Shown one piece after another: positions 33,092 to 41,637 of a DNA stretch of 45,723 bases. Source of the stretch: Flavobacterium sp. (GTDB taxonomy: Bacteria; Bacteroidota; Bacteroidia; Flavobacteriales; Flavobacteriaceae); NCBI GenBank assembly GCA_030153045.1, contig JASLID010000099.1:1-45723 (forward strand), in the 5' to 3' direction. Below the pieces are notes generated by a model. It searched no databases. It worked only from the letters and a program-made list of their open reading frames with translations, and was not told the origin of the DNA. The position numbers and the translations under genes are program-made. Position 1 is the stretch's first letter, and every line of letters starts with the position of its first letter.

Positions 33092-33125
33092 AAAAAAATC
33101 CGAAGCTTATACTTCGGATTTTTTT
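33092..33125. terminator. Bidirectional terminator between ytxJ and the lipoprotein gene
   Basis: AAAAAAATCCGAAG (33092-33105) is complementary to CTTCGGATTTTTTT (33112-33125) around a 6-base loop, serving both convergent genes. Confidence 0.88.
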
Positions 33126-33128
33126 ATT

Positions 33129-34316
33129 TTATCTTCTAAACTTATTTCTTGTAATAACACTTTTTAGTTTGGCTTTTAAATCTTCGCCTGTATCGTATAC
33201 CATTTGTTCATTGCTTGGAAATGGTGTAGCTCTTCGTCCAAAATATTGTAAATAGTTATCATCACACGCACTTTTATCCCCATTGTAGTTCGCATAGATG
33301 TATTCGAAAATGTATTCGCTCGATAATGGAAAGGCTTCTATTAATTGATTACTTTTAAAATCAATGTAGTCAATTTTTGCCGTTACCTGGCAAGATTTAA
33401 ACTGTTTGAATTCGTATACTGTAGCGCGAACAGTTTTAAAATTATCTACGGTAACTAAATTTCCTTTATCGTCTTTTACTTGGTTTCCGTTAGCGTCTAA
33501 AAGTGGTTTTTTACCATCAAGAATTTGCTTTTCTTTTATGAATTCTTTCTCTTTTATTTGCTCTGGAGAAACGTTAATTTGACGGAAATTAACAATCAAT
33601 CCAAAGTCATAGTTGATTCCTTTTTGACGATTACTGTGATAAACAGTCCATTTGTCATTTAACCCAAAAGTGCTAAAATCTAATAAGTCACTTTGCAAAC
33701 GAGTTGGGATAACCATATTGGTTTCGTTTTTGGTGTAAACATGAACATAATCGGTTCCTTTTTGTTGGGCTTCGTTTCTTAATTGTCTAACATCTTTATA
33801 CCCTGGATTTATTTCTTCCAAATAGCCTAAATCGTCATAAGCTCTTCGGTAACTCATTTTGTCGTTTACTTTTAATAAAAGTTTAGAGTTGTCATATAAA
33901 TATTTGGATAAGGCTTCTTTAGATTTGATAATTTGATTCGAATAATCGTCGAATGGAAAAATAGCATTACGTCCTTCTTTCATTAAAGGTAGAGGCAATA
34001 ACGGGCGAATTTTATCCTGACGGTTGTTTAGTTGCAAATAGGTATTGTATATTTTTTCTAAATTAGCAGAATTTCCATCTTTAGAAAGCATATCAACATT
34101 TCTCAAATCATTTTCCTTCGCTTTTGCAAAAGCTTCTTCTAATAGATATATGTATTCTTGTTTCCCTTTGGAGGTTTTGTTCGAACGTAGGTTGTCGACT
34201 GCTTTATTAATTGCGCCGTCATAATTTCCATCGCTAAGCATCGATTGTGTTCTTTTAACACCGCTACAACTTATTAATAATCCAACAAACAGTAGGAGAG
34301 AGGTAATTTTATTCAT
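33129..34316 (-). CDS. Uncharacterised lipoprotein
   Basis: I start at the ATG at 34316 (MNKITSLLLFVGLLISCSG), which begins directly with a lipoprotein signal (lipobox LISC, Cys17); the in-frame ATG at 34334 would overlap a TATATTTG box. The 395-residue protein has a helical N-terminal part resembling a tetratricopeptide-like helical pair (SMLSDGNYDGAINKAVDNLRS, EYIYLLEEAFAKAKEND, YDDLGYLEEINPGYKDV). A beta-rich C-terminal half follows (VNFRQINVSPEQIKEKEF, TVYEFKQFKSCQVTAKIDY). I recognise no enzyme motif. It is probably anchored in the envelope; role unknown. Confidence 0.8.
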   Translation of the reverse strand: MNKITSLLLFVGLLISCSGVKRTQSMLSDGNYDGAINKAVDNLRSNKTSKGKQEYIYLLEEAFAKAKENDLRNVDMLSKDGNSANLEKIYNTYLQLNNRQDKIRPLLPLPLMKEGRNAIFPFDDYSNQIIKSKEALSKYLYDNSKLLLKVNDKMSYRRAYDDLGYLEEINPGYKDVRQLRNEAQQKGTDYVHVYTKNETNMVIPTRLQSDLLDFSTFGLNDKWTVYHSNRQKGINYDFGLIVNFRQINVSPEQIKEKEFIKEKQILDGKKPLLDANGNQVKDDKGNLVTVDNFKTVRATVYEFKQFKSCQVTAKIDYIDFKSNQLIEAFPLSSEYIFEYIYANYNGDKSACDDNYLQYFGRRATPFPSNEQMVYDTGEDLKAKLKSVITRNKFRR

Positions 34317-34331
34317 AATCTGATATTTTGA

Positions 34332-34339
34332 CAAATATA
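34332..34339 (-). promoter_or_regulatory. Candidate -7 box for the lipoprotein gene
   Basis: Minus-strand TATATTTG lies 15 bases before the ATG at 34316. A TTTG with a 23-base spacer lies upstream, at the edge of the accepted range. Confidence 0.45.
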
Positions 34340-34363
34340 ATTGAATAGGACAAATATTAGACC

Positions 34364-34397
34364 AAAAAAAACTCCGATATTAAATTTCGGAGTTTTT
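34364..34397 (-). terminator. Terminator after fahA
   Basis: AAAAACTCCGA (34368-34378) is complementary to TCGGAGTTTTT (34387-34397). It is 20 bases beyond the fahA stop codon on the minus strand. Confidence 0.85.
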
Positions 34398-34416
34398 TGT
34401 ATTGTTATTTATTAAC

Positions 34417-35700
34417 TTATTTTATTTCAAAAGCAGGAAGTAATTTGGTTGAAACTTCTCCAAAACCAATTCGTACCTGATCATTTTTACAAAATCCTTT
34501 CATGGTTACCGTATCTCCATCATTGATGAATTTTCGTTCAGATCCGTCTTTCATTTGAATTGGATTTTTCCCGCCCCAAGTCAATTCAAGCATCGATCCA
34601 AAACTATCCTCTGTTGGACCTGAAATTGTTCCAGAACCCATCATGTCGCCAGAATTAATGCGACAGCCATTACTGGTGTGATGTGCCAATTGCTGACTCA
34701 TAGTCCAATACATATATTTGAAATTTGATTTTGAAACGATGGTAGCTTCGGCTTTTTCAGGAGCAATTGCTACTTCAAGATTAATGTCGAATGAGTGTTT
34801 TCCTTTTTGTTGTAAATAGGGAAGTGGACTTGGTTCTTGTTTAGGGCTTTCTACTCTAAAAGGTTCCAATGCATCCATAGTTACAATCCATGGGGAAATG
34901 GATGAAGCAAAGTTTTTGGCTAAAAACGGACCAAGTGGCACATATTCCCATTTTTGAATATCACGCGCGCTCCAGTCATTCAATAAAACCATTCCAAAAA
35001 TATATTCTTCCGCTTCTTTTACAGGAATATTTTCTCCCATAATGTTGGCGTCAGTAGTAATAAAAGCAGTTTCTAATTCAAAATCTACCAATTTAGATGG
35101 ACCAAAAACAGGTTGTGTTTCACCATTAGGTAAAGTTTGTCCGTTTGGTCTGTGAACAGGAATTCCCGAAGGTACAATGGTTGAACTTCTTCCATGATAA
35201 CCTACAGGAATGTGCAACCAGTTAGGCAATAAAGCATTTTCTGGGTCACGAAACATTTTGCCTACGTTTGTAGCGTGTTCTTTACTTGAATAAAAATCAG
35301 TATAATCGCCTATAAAAACAGGAAGTTGCATTTCTACATCTTTCATATTGAAGATGACTACATCACGATGTTTTTTGTTGTCTCTTAAAGCCGAATTTTC
35401 AGCGTCAAAAATATCTGCAATGCGATTACGGACTAATCGCCATGTTTTTTTTCCGTCAGAAATAAAATCGTTTAATGTGTCTTGCATGAAAACATCATCT
35501 GTTAATTCTATTCCTTCAAAGTAACCTAGTTGTTGTAAAGCGCCTAAATCTATCGCAAAATCTCCTATACGAGTTCCTACCGTTACAATATTCTCTTTGG
35601 TTAAAAAAACGCCGAATGGAATATTTTGTATTGGGAAATCGCTATCAGAAGCAATGTCTAACCATGATTTTCTATCAGGATTATTAGCTGTAATTGGCAT
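34417..35700 (-). CDS. fahA: Fumarylacetoacetase
   Basis: It hydrolyses 4-fumarylacetoacetate to fumarate and acetoacetate, the last step of tyrosine/homogentisate degradation. The 427 residues match the eukaryote-like FAH family. An SH3-like N-terminal domain (about 1-115) is followed by the FAH fold with DYTDFYSSKEHATNVG (metal Asp, catalytic His), PVGYHGRSSTIVPSG, DFELETAFITT, LNDWSARDIQKWEYVPLGPF and LLPAF near the end. It has its own promoter at 35737-35767 and terminator. No other tyrosine-catabolic gene is in the window. Confidence 0.97.
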   Translation of the reverse strand: MPITANNPDRKSWLDIASDSDFPIQNIPFGVFLTKENIVTVGTRIGDFAIDLGALQQLGYFEGIELTDDVFMQDTLNDFISDGKKTWRLVRNRIADIFDAENSALRDNKKHRDVVIFNMKDVEMQLPVFIGDYTDFYSSKEHATNVGKMFRDPENALLPNWLHIPVGYHGRSSTIVPSGIPVHRPNGQTLPNGETQPVFGPSKLVDFELETAFITTDANIMGENIPVKEAEEYIFGMVLLNDWSARDIQKWEYVPLGPFLAKNFASSISPWIVTMDALEPFRVESPKQEPSPLPYLQQKGKHSFDINLEVAIAPEKAEATIVSKSNFKYMYWTMSQQLAHHTSNGCRINSGDMMGSGTISGPTEDSFGSMLELTWGGKNPIQMKDGSERKFINDGDTVTMKGFCKNDQVRIGFGEVSTKLLPAFEIK

Positions 35701-35736
35701 AAAATTGTTTGTTTAATGTGTTGAAAAATCTTGTAT

Positions 35737-35767
35737 CAAATATATTATAATATGAGGTTATACCAAA
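35737..35767 (-). promoter_or_regulatory. Promoter for fahA
   Basis: Minus-strand TTTG (35767-35764), 19 bases and TATATTTG (35744-35737) match the Bacteroidetes consensus exactly. The start codon is 36 bases downstream of the box. Confidence 0.75.
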
Positions 35768-35777
35768 CGTTTTTTTG

Positions 35778-35785
35778 TATTTTTG
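35778..35785 (+). promoter_or_regulatory. Candidate -7 box for glyA
   Basis: TATTTTTG matches TAnnTTTG, 26 bases before the ATG at 35812. No -33 TTTG at the right spacing is seen. The region overlaps the divergent fahA promoter, so the two genes may influence each other. Confidence 0.4.
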
Positions 35786-35811
35786 AACACGATTTAACAA
35801 AATTAAACAAA

Positions 35812-37086
35812 ATGCAACGCGACGAACAAATTTTCGATTTAATTCTTGACGAACAAGACAGACAAATTCATGGTATTGAACTGATTGCTTCTGAGAACTT
35901 TGTAAGTGATCAGGTAATGGAAGCAGCAGGTTCATGTTTAACAAATAAATATGCGGAAGGCTATCCTGGTAAAAGATACTATGGTGGTTGTGAAGTTGTT
36001 GATGTTGTGGAACAAATTGCCATAGACAGAGCTAAAGCCCTTTTTGGTGCTGAATATGTAAATGTACAACCTCATTCAGGATCACAAGCCAATACTGCAG
36101 TTTTCGCTGCTTGTTTGCAACCTGGAGATAAAATATTAGGTTTCGATCTTTCTCACGGAGGACACTTAACACATGGTTCGCCTGTAAATTTTTCAGGTAA
36201 ATTATACACTCCAACTTTTTACGGTGTTGATGCTGAAACAGGTGTTTTAAACTATGATAAAATTCAAGAAGTTGCTACGAAAGAGCAACCTAAATTAATT
36301 ATTGCAGGAGCTTCGGCTTATTCACGTGATATGGATTTTGCAAGATTCAGACAAATAGCAGATTCTGTAGGAGCTCTTTTAATTGCCGATATTTCACATC
36401 CAGCAGGATTAATTGCTAAAGGGTTAATGAACGATCCAATTCCTCATTGTCATATTGTAACTACTACTACACACAAAACATTACGTGGACCTCGTGGTGG
36501 AATGATTATGATGGGTAAAGATTTTGAAAATCCTTGGGGATTAAAAACGCCAAAAGGAGAAATCAGAATGATGTCACATGTTTTAGACATGTCGGTTTTT
36601 CCAGGAAATCAAGGTGGACCATTAATGCATATTATTGCTGCAAAAGCAGTTGCTTTTGGAGAATGTTTGACGGATGAGTTTTTTAGATATGCTGTTCAAG
36701 TGCAAAAAAATGCCAAAGCAATGGCTGATGCTTTTGTAAAAAGAGGCTACAATATCATTTCTGGTGGAACAGATAATCATATGATGTTGATTGACTTGCG
36801 TAATAAGAATATTTCTGGGAAAGAAGCTGAAAATGCTTTAGTGAAAGCAGAAATTACAGTAAATAAAAATATGGTTCCATTTGATGATAAATCACCATTT
36901 GTAACTTCAGGGATTCGTGTGGGAACTCCAGCGATTACTACTCGTGGTTTAGTTGAAGAAGATATGGAAACCGTTGTTGCTTTAATTGACAAAGTTTTAA
37001 TGAATCATGCTAATGAAGAAGTATTAGAAGAAGTTGCTGATGAAGTAAACGAAATGATGAGCGAAAGAGCTATGTTCGTATTCTAG
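35812..37086 (+). CDS. glyA: Serine hydroxymethyltransferase
   Basis: This PLP enzyme converts serine and tetrahydrofolate to glycine and methylene-tetrahydrofolate. I start at the ATG at 35812 (MQRDEQIFDLILDEQ), 424 residues; the upstream in-frame ATG at 35731 adds 27 residues that overlap both promoters. Conserved pieces are HGIELIASENFVS, NKYAEGYPGKRYYGG, VNVQPHSGSQAN and the PLP lysine (Lys222) in TTTHKTLRGPRGG. FPGNQGGPLMH follows. A terminator closes the gene. Confidence 0.98.
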   Translation: MQRDEQIFDLILDEQDRQIHGIELIASENFVSDQVMEAAGSCLTNKYAEGYPGKRYYGGCEVVDVVEQIAIDRAKALFGAEYVNVQPHSGSQANTAVFAACLQPGDKILGFDLSHGGHLTHGSPVNFSGKLYTPTFYGVDAETGVLNYDKIQEVATKEQPKLIIAGASAYSRDMDFARFRQIADSVGALLIADISHPAGLIAKGLMNDPIPHCHIVTTTTHKTLRGPRGGMIMMGKDFENPWGLKTPKGEIRMMSHVLDMSVFPGNQGGPLMHIIAAKAVAFGECLTDEFFRYAVQVQKNAKAMADAFVKRGYNIISGGTDNHMMLIDLRNKNISGKEAENALVKAEITVNKNMVPFDDKSPFVTSGIRVGTPAITTRGLVEEDMETVVALIDKVLMNHANEEVLEEVADEVNEMMSERAMFVF

Positions 37087-37112
37087 TCAATAAGATTAAA
37101 ATTTAGATAAAT

Positions 37113-37145
37113 AAAAAACCCAGTGATTTTCACTGGGTTTTTCTA
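37113..37145. terminator. Terminator between glyA and the acyl-CoA dehydrogenase gene
   Basis: AAAAAACCCAGTGA (37113-37126) and TCACTGGGTTTTT (37130-37142) form a strong stem with flanking A- and T-runs, usable by both convergent genes. Confidence 0.88.
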
Positions 37146-37162
37146 TATAATAACGGATGGAA

Positions 37163-38302
37163 TTATTTTACCAATCCTCTTGAAATTACAATACGTTGAA
37201 TTTCTGAAGTTCCTTCGTAAATCTGTGTGATTTTAGAATCACGCATCATACGTTCTACATGGTATTCGCTAACATAACCGTTACCACCGTGAATTTGGAC
37301 TGCATCATTAGCAACTTCTAAAGCAATTTCTGAAGCATATAATTTAGCCATTGCACCAGAATGAGCAATATCTTCACCTAAATCTTTTTCAGCAGCAGCT
37401 TTGTGAATTAACAATCTGGCAGCTGTAATTTTCACATGCATATCTGCTAATTTGAAAGCAATTGCTTGGTGTTGGAAAATTGGTTTTTTGAATGCAACTC
37501 TTTCTTGAGCGTATTTCAATGCCAACTCGTAAGCTCCTTGAGCAATACCCAAAGCTTGAGAAGCAATTCCAATACGTCCTCCATTTAGAGTTGACATAGC
37601 GAAAGCAAATCCGAAACCATCAGCACCAATTCTATTTTCTTTAGGCACTTTTACATCATTAAATAATAAAGTATGTGTATCAGAACCACGAATTCCCATT
37701 TTCTTTTCTTTAGGACCAATTTCGAAACCTGGCATTCCTTTTTCCATAATAAGAACATTAATTCCTTTATGTCCTTTTGAAGCGTCCGTTTGAGCAATTA
37801 CTAAATAAGTTGAAGCAGTTCCACCATTAGTAATCCAGTTTTTTGTACCATTTACTAAATAATGGTCACCCATATCAATTGCAGTAGTTCTTTGCGAAGT
37901 TGCATCAGAACCAGCTTCTGGCTCAGACAAACAGAAAGCTCCAATAACTTCACCTTTAGCAAGTGGTGTTAAGTATTTTACTTTTTGTTCTTCAGAACCA
38001 TATTTTTCTAAACCAGCACAAACTAATGAATTATTAACCGACATAATTACAGCAGCAGAAGCATCTATTTTTGCAATTTCTTCCATTGCTGTAACATAAG
38101 AAACACTATCTAAACCAGCTCCGCCATATTTTGGGTCTACCATCATACCTAAGAAACCAAGTTCCGCCATTTTCTTTACTTGTTCAGTTGGAAATTTAGA
38201 ATGTTCGTCACGTTCTATAACGCCTGGTAACAATTCTGTAACAGCAAAATCTCTAGCTGCTTGTTGAATCATTAATTGCTCTTCGTTTAAATTAAAATTC
38301 AT
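37163..38302 (-). CDS. Acyl-CoA dehydrogenase
   Basis: This FAD-dependent dehydrogenase introduces the alpha-beta double bond in acyl-CoA. I start at the ATG at 38302 (MNFNLNEEQLMIQQ), 379 residues, because the in-frame ATG at 38347 lies inside the -7 box of the promoter. GAFCLSEPEAGSDATSQ and YLVNGTKNWITNGG are the FAD/substrate segments. QIYEGTSEIQRIVISR near the C-terminus holds the short-chain-type catalytic Glu (IYEGT). Butyryl- or short-chain-type activity is likely from this layout. It is divergent from anmK and monocistronic. Confidence 0.94.
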   Translation of the reverse strand: MNFNLNEEQLMIQQAARDFAVTELLPGVIERDEHSKFPTEQVKKMAELGFLGMMVDPKYGGAGLDSVSYVTAMEEIAKIDASAAVIMSVNNSLVCAGLEKYGSEEQKVKYLTPLAKGEVIGAFCLSEPEAGSDATSQRTTAIDMGDHYLVNGTKNWITNGGTASTYLVIAQTDASKGHKGINVLIMEKGMPGFEIGPKEKKMGIRGSDTHTLLFNDVKVPKENRIGADGFGFAFAMSTLNGGRIGIASQALGIAQGAYELALKYAQERVAFKKPIFQHQAIAFKLADMHVKITAARLLIHKAAAEKDLGEDIAHSGAMAKLYASEIALEVANDAVQIHGGNGYVSEYHVERMMRDSKITQIYEGTSEIQRIVISRGLVK

Positions 38303-38344
38303 TTTTATTTTTGTGTTTGTTTGTAAGTCTTTTAAAAAAGTGTC

Positions 38345-38376
38345 CAAATATAGTCGATTAATATTAAATTTTCAAA
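38345..38376 (-). promoter_or_regulatory. Promoter for the acyl-CoA dehydrogenase gene
   Basis: Minus-strand TTTG (38376-38373), 20 bases and TATATTTG (38352-38345) fit the Bacteroidetes pattern. The start codon at 38302 is 43 bases downstream of the box. Confidence 0.7.
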
Positions 38377-38397
38377 AGGAATACTTAATTTTAACCC

Positions 38398-39465
38398 ATG
38401 CAAAATAGTACGTATAATGTTATTGGTGTAATGTCGGGCACTTCGCTCGATGGAGTCGATTTAGCACACATCAAATTCTCAGTAGAAAATCAAAAATGGG
38501 ATTTTCAAATTTTTGAAAGTCAAACGGTTGCTTATTCTGAAAATTGGGTCAATCAATTAAAAAAAGCAGTCGATTTTTCCAATTCTGAATTAGAAAAATT
38601 AAATGAAGAGTATACAGATTTATTGGCTGAAATTATTCTAGATTTCATTCAGGAGCATCAAATAGAAAACTTAGATGCCGTTTGTTCTCACGGACATACT
38701 ATTTTGCATCAGCCACTAAAAGGGTTTACTTTGCAAATTGGCAATCTGCCAAAAATCGCCCAATTAATCAACCAAAAAACAGTTTGTGATTTTCGTTTTC
38801 AAGATGTGAGATTAGGTGGTCAAGGCGCCCCTTTAGTGCCTATTGGCGACAGAATTTTGTTTTCAAAGTATGATTATTGTTTAAATCTAGGAGGCTTTTC
38901 CAATATTTCTTTTGAAGATGGAGATAATCGAATTGCTTTTGATATTTCACCAGTAAACACAGTGTTGAATTTCTATGCCAATCAGTTGGGTTTTGCTTAT
39001 GATGATAAAGGAAAGATTTCACGAACAGGACAAATTCATGACCAATTAATGGCCGAATTAAATGCATTGGATTTTTATCTAAAGCGATACCCAAAATCGC
39101 TCGGGTTTGAATTTGTAAAAGAAACGATTCTTCCCATCATTGAGAAATATAATATTTCAATTGAAGATAAACTTCGAACATTTACTGAACATATTGCCTT
39201 GCAAATTGCGTTGGCTTTACCGAAAAAATCAGGAATTATTTTGGTTACTGGAGGTGGCGCTTACAACGATTTTCTAATCGAAAGAATGCAAATTCATTTG
39301 CCTGATATAAAAATAGAAATTCCAGACCCTAAAACAATAGAGTTTAAAGAAGCTTTAATCTTTGCTCTGTTGGGCGTTTTAAAACTTCGGGATGAGGTAA
39401 ATGTATTGGCTAGTGTCACTGGAGCAAAAAACAACCACAGTTCGGGAATTATTTATAATAAATAA
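38398..39465 (+). CDS. anmK: Anhydro-N-acetylmuramic acid kinase
   Basis: AnmK phosphorylates and opens 1,6-anhydro-MurNAc released during peptidoglycan turnover, giving MurNAc-6-phosphate for recycling. The 355 residues fit. The N-terminal ATP-binding GVMSGTSLDGVDLA (10-23) is diagnostic, followed by CSHGHTILHQP, GQGAPLVPIGD (catalytic Asp region), LNLGGFSNIS, and the C-terminal LVTGGGAYNDFLIERM. No MurQ etherase gene is nearby. It is divergent from the acyl-CoA dehydrogenase gene. Confidence 0.97.
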   Translation: MQNSTYNVIGVMSGTSLDGVDLAHIKFSVENQKWDFQIFESQTVAYSENWVNQLKKAVDFSNSELEKLNEEYTDLLAEIILDFIQEHQIENLDAVCSHGHTILHQPLKGFTLQIGNLPKIAQLINQKTVCDFRFQDVRLGGQGAPLVPIGDRILFSKYDYCLNLGGFSNISFEDGDNRIAFDISPVNTVLNFYANQLGFAYDDKGKISRTGQIHDQLMAELNALDFYLKRYPKSLGFEFVKETILPIIEKYNISIEDKLRTFTEHIALQIALALPKKSGIILVTGGGAYNDFLIERMQIHLPDIKIEIPDPKTIEFKEALIFALLGVLKLRDEVNVLASVTGAKNNHSSGIIYNK

Positions 39466-39516
39466 TTATTTGTTTTTTTAACAAAACTATAATACCGAAC
39501 ATTGCTTTTTATTTGT

Positions 39517-39524
39517 TAATTTCG
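39517..39524 (+). promoter_or_regulatory. Candidate -7 box for the chalcone-isomerase-like gene
   Basis: TAATTTCG followed by CGCC lies 28 bases before the ATG at 39553 and equals the string found ahead of thioesterase paralogue 1. The -33 element is unclear. Confidence 0.35.
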
Positions 39525-39552
39525 CGCCAAATTTAACATACCTACTTAAATA

Positions 39553-40140
39553 ATGATGAAAAAGATTTTATTCCCCTTGTTTGCTTTCTTTCTATTAATT
39601 CAGGCTCAAACTGTTGTAGCTCAAACTGAATTTGATGTTGACGGAGTTATTGTGCCTCGAACAATTGATTTCCAAAGTAGAAAACTTGATCTTAATGGTT
39701 TTGGTACCAGATCTAAAATGTTTGTAGAAGTTTATGTTCAAGCATTATACCTGTCAAAACTTTCCCAAGATCCTACTGAAATAATTGAAAGTGATAGCGA
39801 AATGGCTATCAGAATTCAAATTACATCTTCGATGGTTTCGTCTGGCAAATTGACTAAAAATTTGTATAAAGGATTGGAGAGATCTACTGGGGGTGATTTA
39901 GATAAATTTCAATCTCAAATCGAGACACTTAAAACTTTATTAAGCGATAAAATTGTTGAAAAAGACGTTTTCAACCTTATATATAATCCTATTGATACTT
40001 CTATTTGGCTTTATAAGAATGATGAATTAAAAGGTAAAATTCCAGGGTTTGACTTCAAAAAAGCTTTTTTTGGAATTTGGCTTTCTAACAATCCAGTTGA
40101 TGAGGATCTTAAAAACGAATTGTTAGGTATAACTAAATAA
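39553..40140 (+). CDS. Chalcone isomerase-like family protein (secreted)
   Basis: The 195-residue protein has a signal peptide (MMKKILFPLFAFFLLIQAQTVVAQ, cleavage near VAQ-T). The mature part matches the bacterial chalcone-isomerase-like fold: VIVPRTIDFQSRKLDLNGFG, the KMFVEVYVQALYL strand pair, GKLTKNLYKGLERS and the final FFGIWLSNNPVDEDLKNELLG. In bacteria this fold usually binds fatty acids or lipids and is not a flavonoid enzyme; a periplasmic lipid-binding role is an inference. It is followed by the long stem-loop at 40198-40280. Confidence 0.87.
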   Translation: MMKKILFPLFAFFLLIQAQTVVAQTEFDVDGVIVPRTIDFQSRKLDLNGFGTRSKMFVEVYVQALYLSKLSQDPTEIIESDSEMAIRIQITSSMVSSGKLTKNLYKGLERSTGGDLDKFQSQIETLKTLLSDKIVEKDVFNLIYNPIDTSIWLYKNDELKGKIPGFDFKKAFFGIWLSNNPVDEDLKNELLGITK

Positions 40141-40197
40141 TCAAGATTTCGTTCAATAAAAAGAGGTGCGGAATGTAAACTGGCACCAAAATTATTT

Positions 40198-40280
40198 TAA
40201 AGCGAAATATGTGTTTTTTGTATTGAAATTTATAGATGTAAATCTGTAGAATTAATCTAAAAAATACATATTTCGCTTTA
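40198..40280. promoter_or_regulatory. Long inverted repeat upstream of the glutamate-dehydrogenase-like gene
   Basis: TAAAGCGAAATATGTGTTTT then TT (40198-40219) pairs with 40259-40280 (AAAAAATACATATTTCGCTT then TA) over 22 bp with one G-T pair. The 39-base loop contains a small AGAT-GTAA-ATCT hairpin. The right arm ends 10 bases before the TATATTTG box at 40291-40298, in the -33 region. It may be a DNA-looping operator or a terminator for the preceding gene. Confidence 0.65.
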
Positions 40281-40290
40281 TTCTATTTTT

Positions 40291-40298
40291 TATATTTG
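40291..40298 (+). promoter_or_regulatory. Candidate -7 box for the Glu/Leu/Phe/Val dehydrogenase gene
   Basis: TATATTTG matches TAnnTTTG and lies 36 bases before the ATG at 40335. No TTTG sits at 19-20 bases upstream; the place is occupied by the inverted-repeat arm, which suggests activator or repressor control. Confidence 0.5.
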
Positions 40299-40334
40299 CG
40301 CAACAAAAAACGAACAATACAATAAACACGTATA

Positions 40335-41561
40335 ATGAAAGATTTATTAAAGAAATTCGAGAATAAAGAACCAGAAGTAGTATTCAATTGGAAAGACCCT
40401 GAAACTGATGCAGAAGGATGGACAGTCATTAACTCATTACGTGGTGGAGCTGCCGGTGGTGGAACACGTATGCGTAAAGGGTTGGATATGAATGAGGTGC
40501 TTTCATTAGCGAAAACTATGGAAGTAAAATTTTCGGTTTCAGGACCAGCTATTGGTGGTGCTAAATCTGGAATTAATTTTGATCCAAACGATCCAAGAAA
40601 AAAAGGCGTTTTACAACGTTGGTATAAAGCGGTTTCCCCGTTATTAAAAAGTTATTACGGAACTGGTGGTGATTTGAATGTGGATGAAATTCACGAAGTG
40701 ATCCCAATGACAGAAGAATGTGGAGTTTGGCATCCGCAAGAAGGAGTTTTTAACGGACATTTTAAACCTACCGAAGCTGATAAAATTAACCGTATTGGAC
40801 AATTGCGTCAAGGGGTGGTAAAAGTGATTGAAAATACAACGTTCTCACCAGATGTAAGCAGAAAATACACTGTTGCCGATATGATTACAGGTTATGGTGT
40901 GGCTCAAGCAGTTCGTCACTATTATGATATCTATGGAGGAAACGTTGCTGGTAAAAAAGCCATTGTACAAGGTTTTGGAAACGTAGGTTCTGCAGCGGCA
41001 TTTTATTTGGCTGAAATGGGAGTTAAAATAGTTGGAATCATCGATAGAGATGGTGGATTAATCAACGAAAACGGATTCACTTTTGAAGAAATTACAACCT
41101 TATTCTTAAACAAAGACGGAAATAAATTAGTAGCCGATAACATGATTCCTTTTGAGGAAATCAATGCTAAAGTATGGTCAATTGGTGCTGAAATTTTCAC
41201 ACCGTGTGCAGCCTCAAGATTGGTAACTAAAGCACAAGTAGATGCTATGGCAGCTGCTGGGTTGGAAGTAATTTCATGTGGTGCAAACGTACCTTTTGCA
41301 GATAAAGAAATTTTCTTCGGCCCAATTATGGAAGAAGTAGACAGTAAAGTAAGTTTGATTCCTGACTTTATTTCGAACTGTGGAATGGCTCGTGTTTTTG
41401 CTTATTTCATGGAGAAAAAAGTACAAATGACTGACGAAGCCATTTTTAACGATACATCAGAAACGATTAAGAAAGCCATTGCAAAAGCACATGCATTAAA
41501 TTCTGATAAGAAAAATATCAGTGCAACAGCTTTTGAAATTGCATTGAAGCAATTGGTATAA
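40335..41561 (+). CDS. Glu/Leu/Phe/Val dehydrogenase
   Basis: The 408-residue NAD(P)-dependent amino acid dehydrogenase converts glutamate or a branched/aromatic amino acid to its 2-oxo acid. The N-terminal catalytic domain contains RGGAAGGGTRMRKG, the substrate-binding Lys77 in PAIGGAKSGINFDP and the GTGGDLNVDE segment with the catalytic Asp. The C-terminal Rossmann domain shows VQGFGNVGSAAAFYLAEMG then the DRDGG acidic end. The N-terminus is atypical of classical GdhA, so substrate assignment is left open. The long stem-loop upstream suggests regulated expression. Confidence 0.92.
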   Translation: MKDLLKKFENKEPEVVFNWKDPETDAEGWTVINSLRGGAAGGGTRMRKGLDMNEVLSLAKTMEVKFSVSGPAIGGAKSGINFDPNDPRKKGVLQRWYKAVSPLLKSYYGTGGDLNVDEIHEVIPMTEECGVWHPQEGVFNGHFKPTEADKINRIGQLRQGVVKVIENTTFSPDVSRKYTVADMITGYGVAQAVRHYYDIYGGNVAGKKAIVQGFGNVGSAAAFYLAEMGVKIVGIIDRDGGLINENGFTFEEITTLFLNKDGNKLVADNMIPFEEINAKVWSIGAEIFTPCAASRLVTKAQVDAMAAAGLEVISCGANVPFADKEIFFGPIMEEVDSKVSLIPDFISNCGMARVFAYFMEKKVQMTDEAIFNDTSETIKKAIAKAHALNSDKKNISATAFEIALKQLV

Positions 41562-41598
41562 TTCTTGTAAATTAGTTTACTGAACGCATAACAATTTT

Positions 41599-41617
41599 TT
41601 AGTAATTTCGTTACTAA
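41599..41617. promoter_or_regulatory. Short inverted repeat upstream of the TonB-like gene
   Basis: TTAGTAA (41599-41605) and TTACTAA (41611-41617) flank TTTCG. The hairpin contains TAATTTCG (41603-41610), a weak -7-like box, 28 bases before the ATG at 41638. Confidence 0.3.
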
Positions 41618-41637
41618 TAGTTATAAGTACAATAATT

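Noticed and set aside
35684..35944. 86-codon minus-strand ORF overlapping the glyA start and the fahA/glyA promoter region
   Set aside because: It overlaps the conserved N-terminus of glyA and both promoters, and the translation resembles no protein family.
3835..38302. A butyrate or fatty acid pathway cluster formed by fabV, the 3-hydroxyacyl-CoA dehydrogenase, the thioesterases and the acyl-CoA dehydrogenase
   Set aside because: The genes are up to 30 kb apart, on different strands and in separate transcripts with their own terminators; co-occurrence in one window is not evidence of one system.
40181..40197. TGGCAC string downstream of the chalcone-isomerase-like gene as a sigma-54 -24 element
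   Set aside because: The -12 element (GC at the proper 10-base spacing) is missing; the position carries AT.
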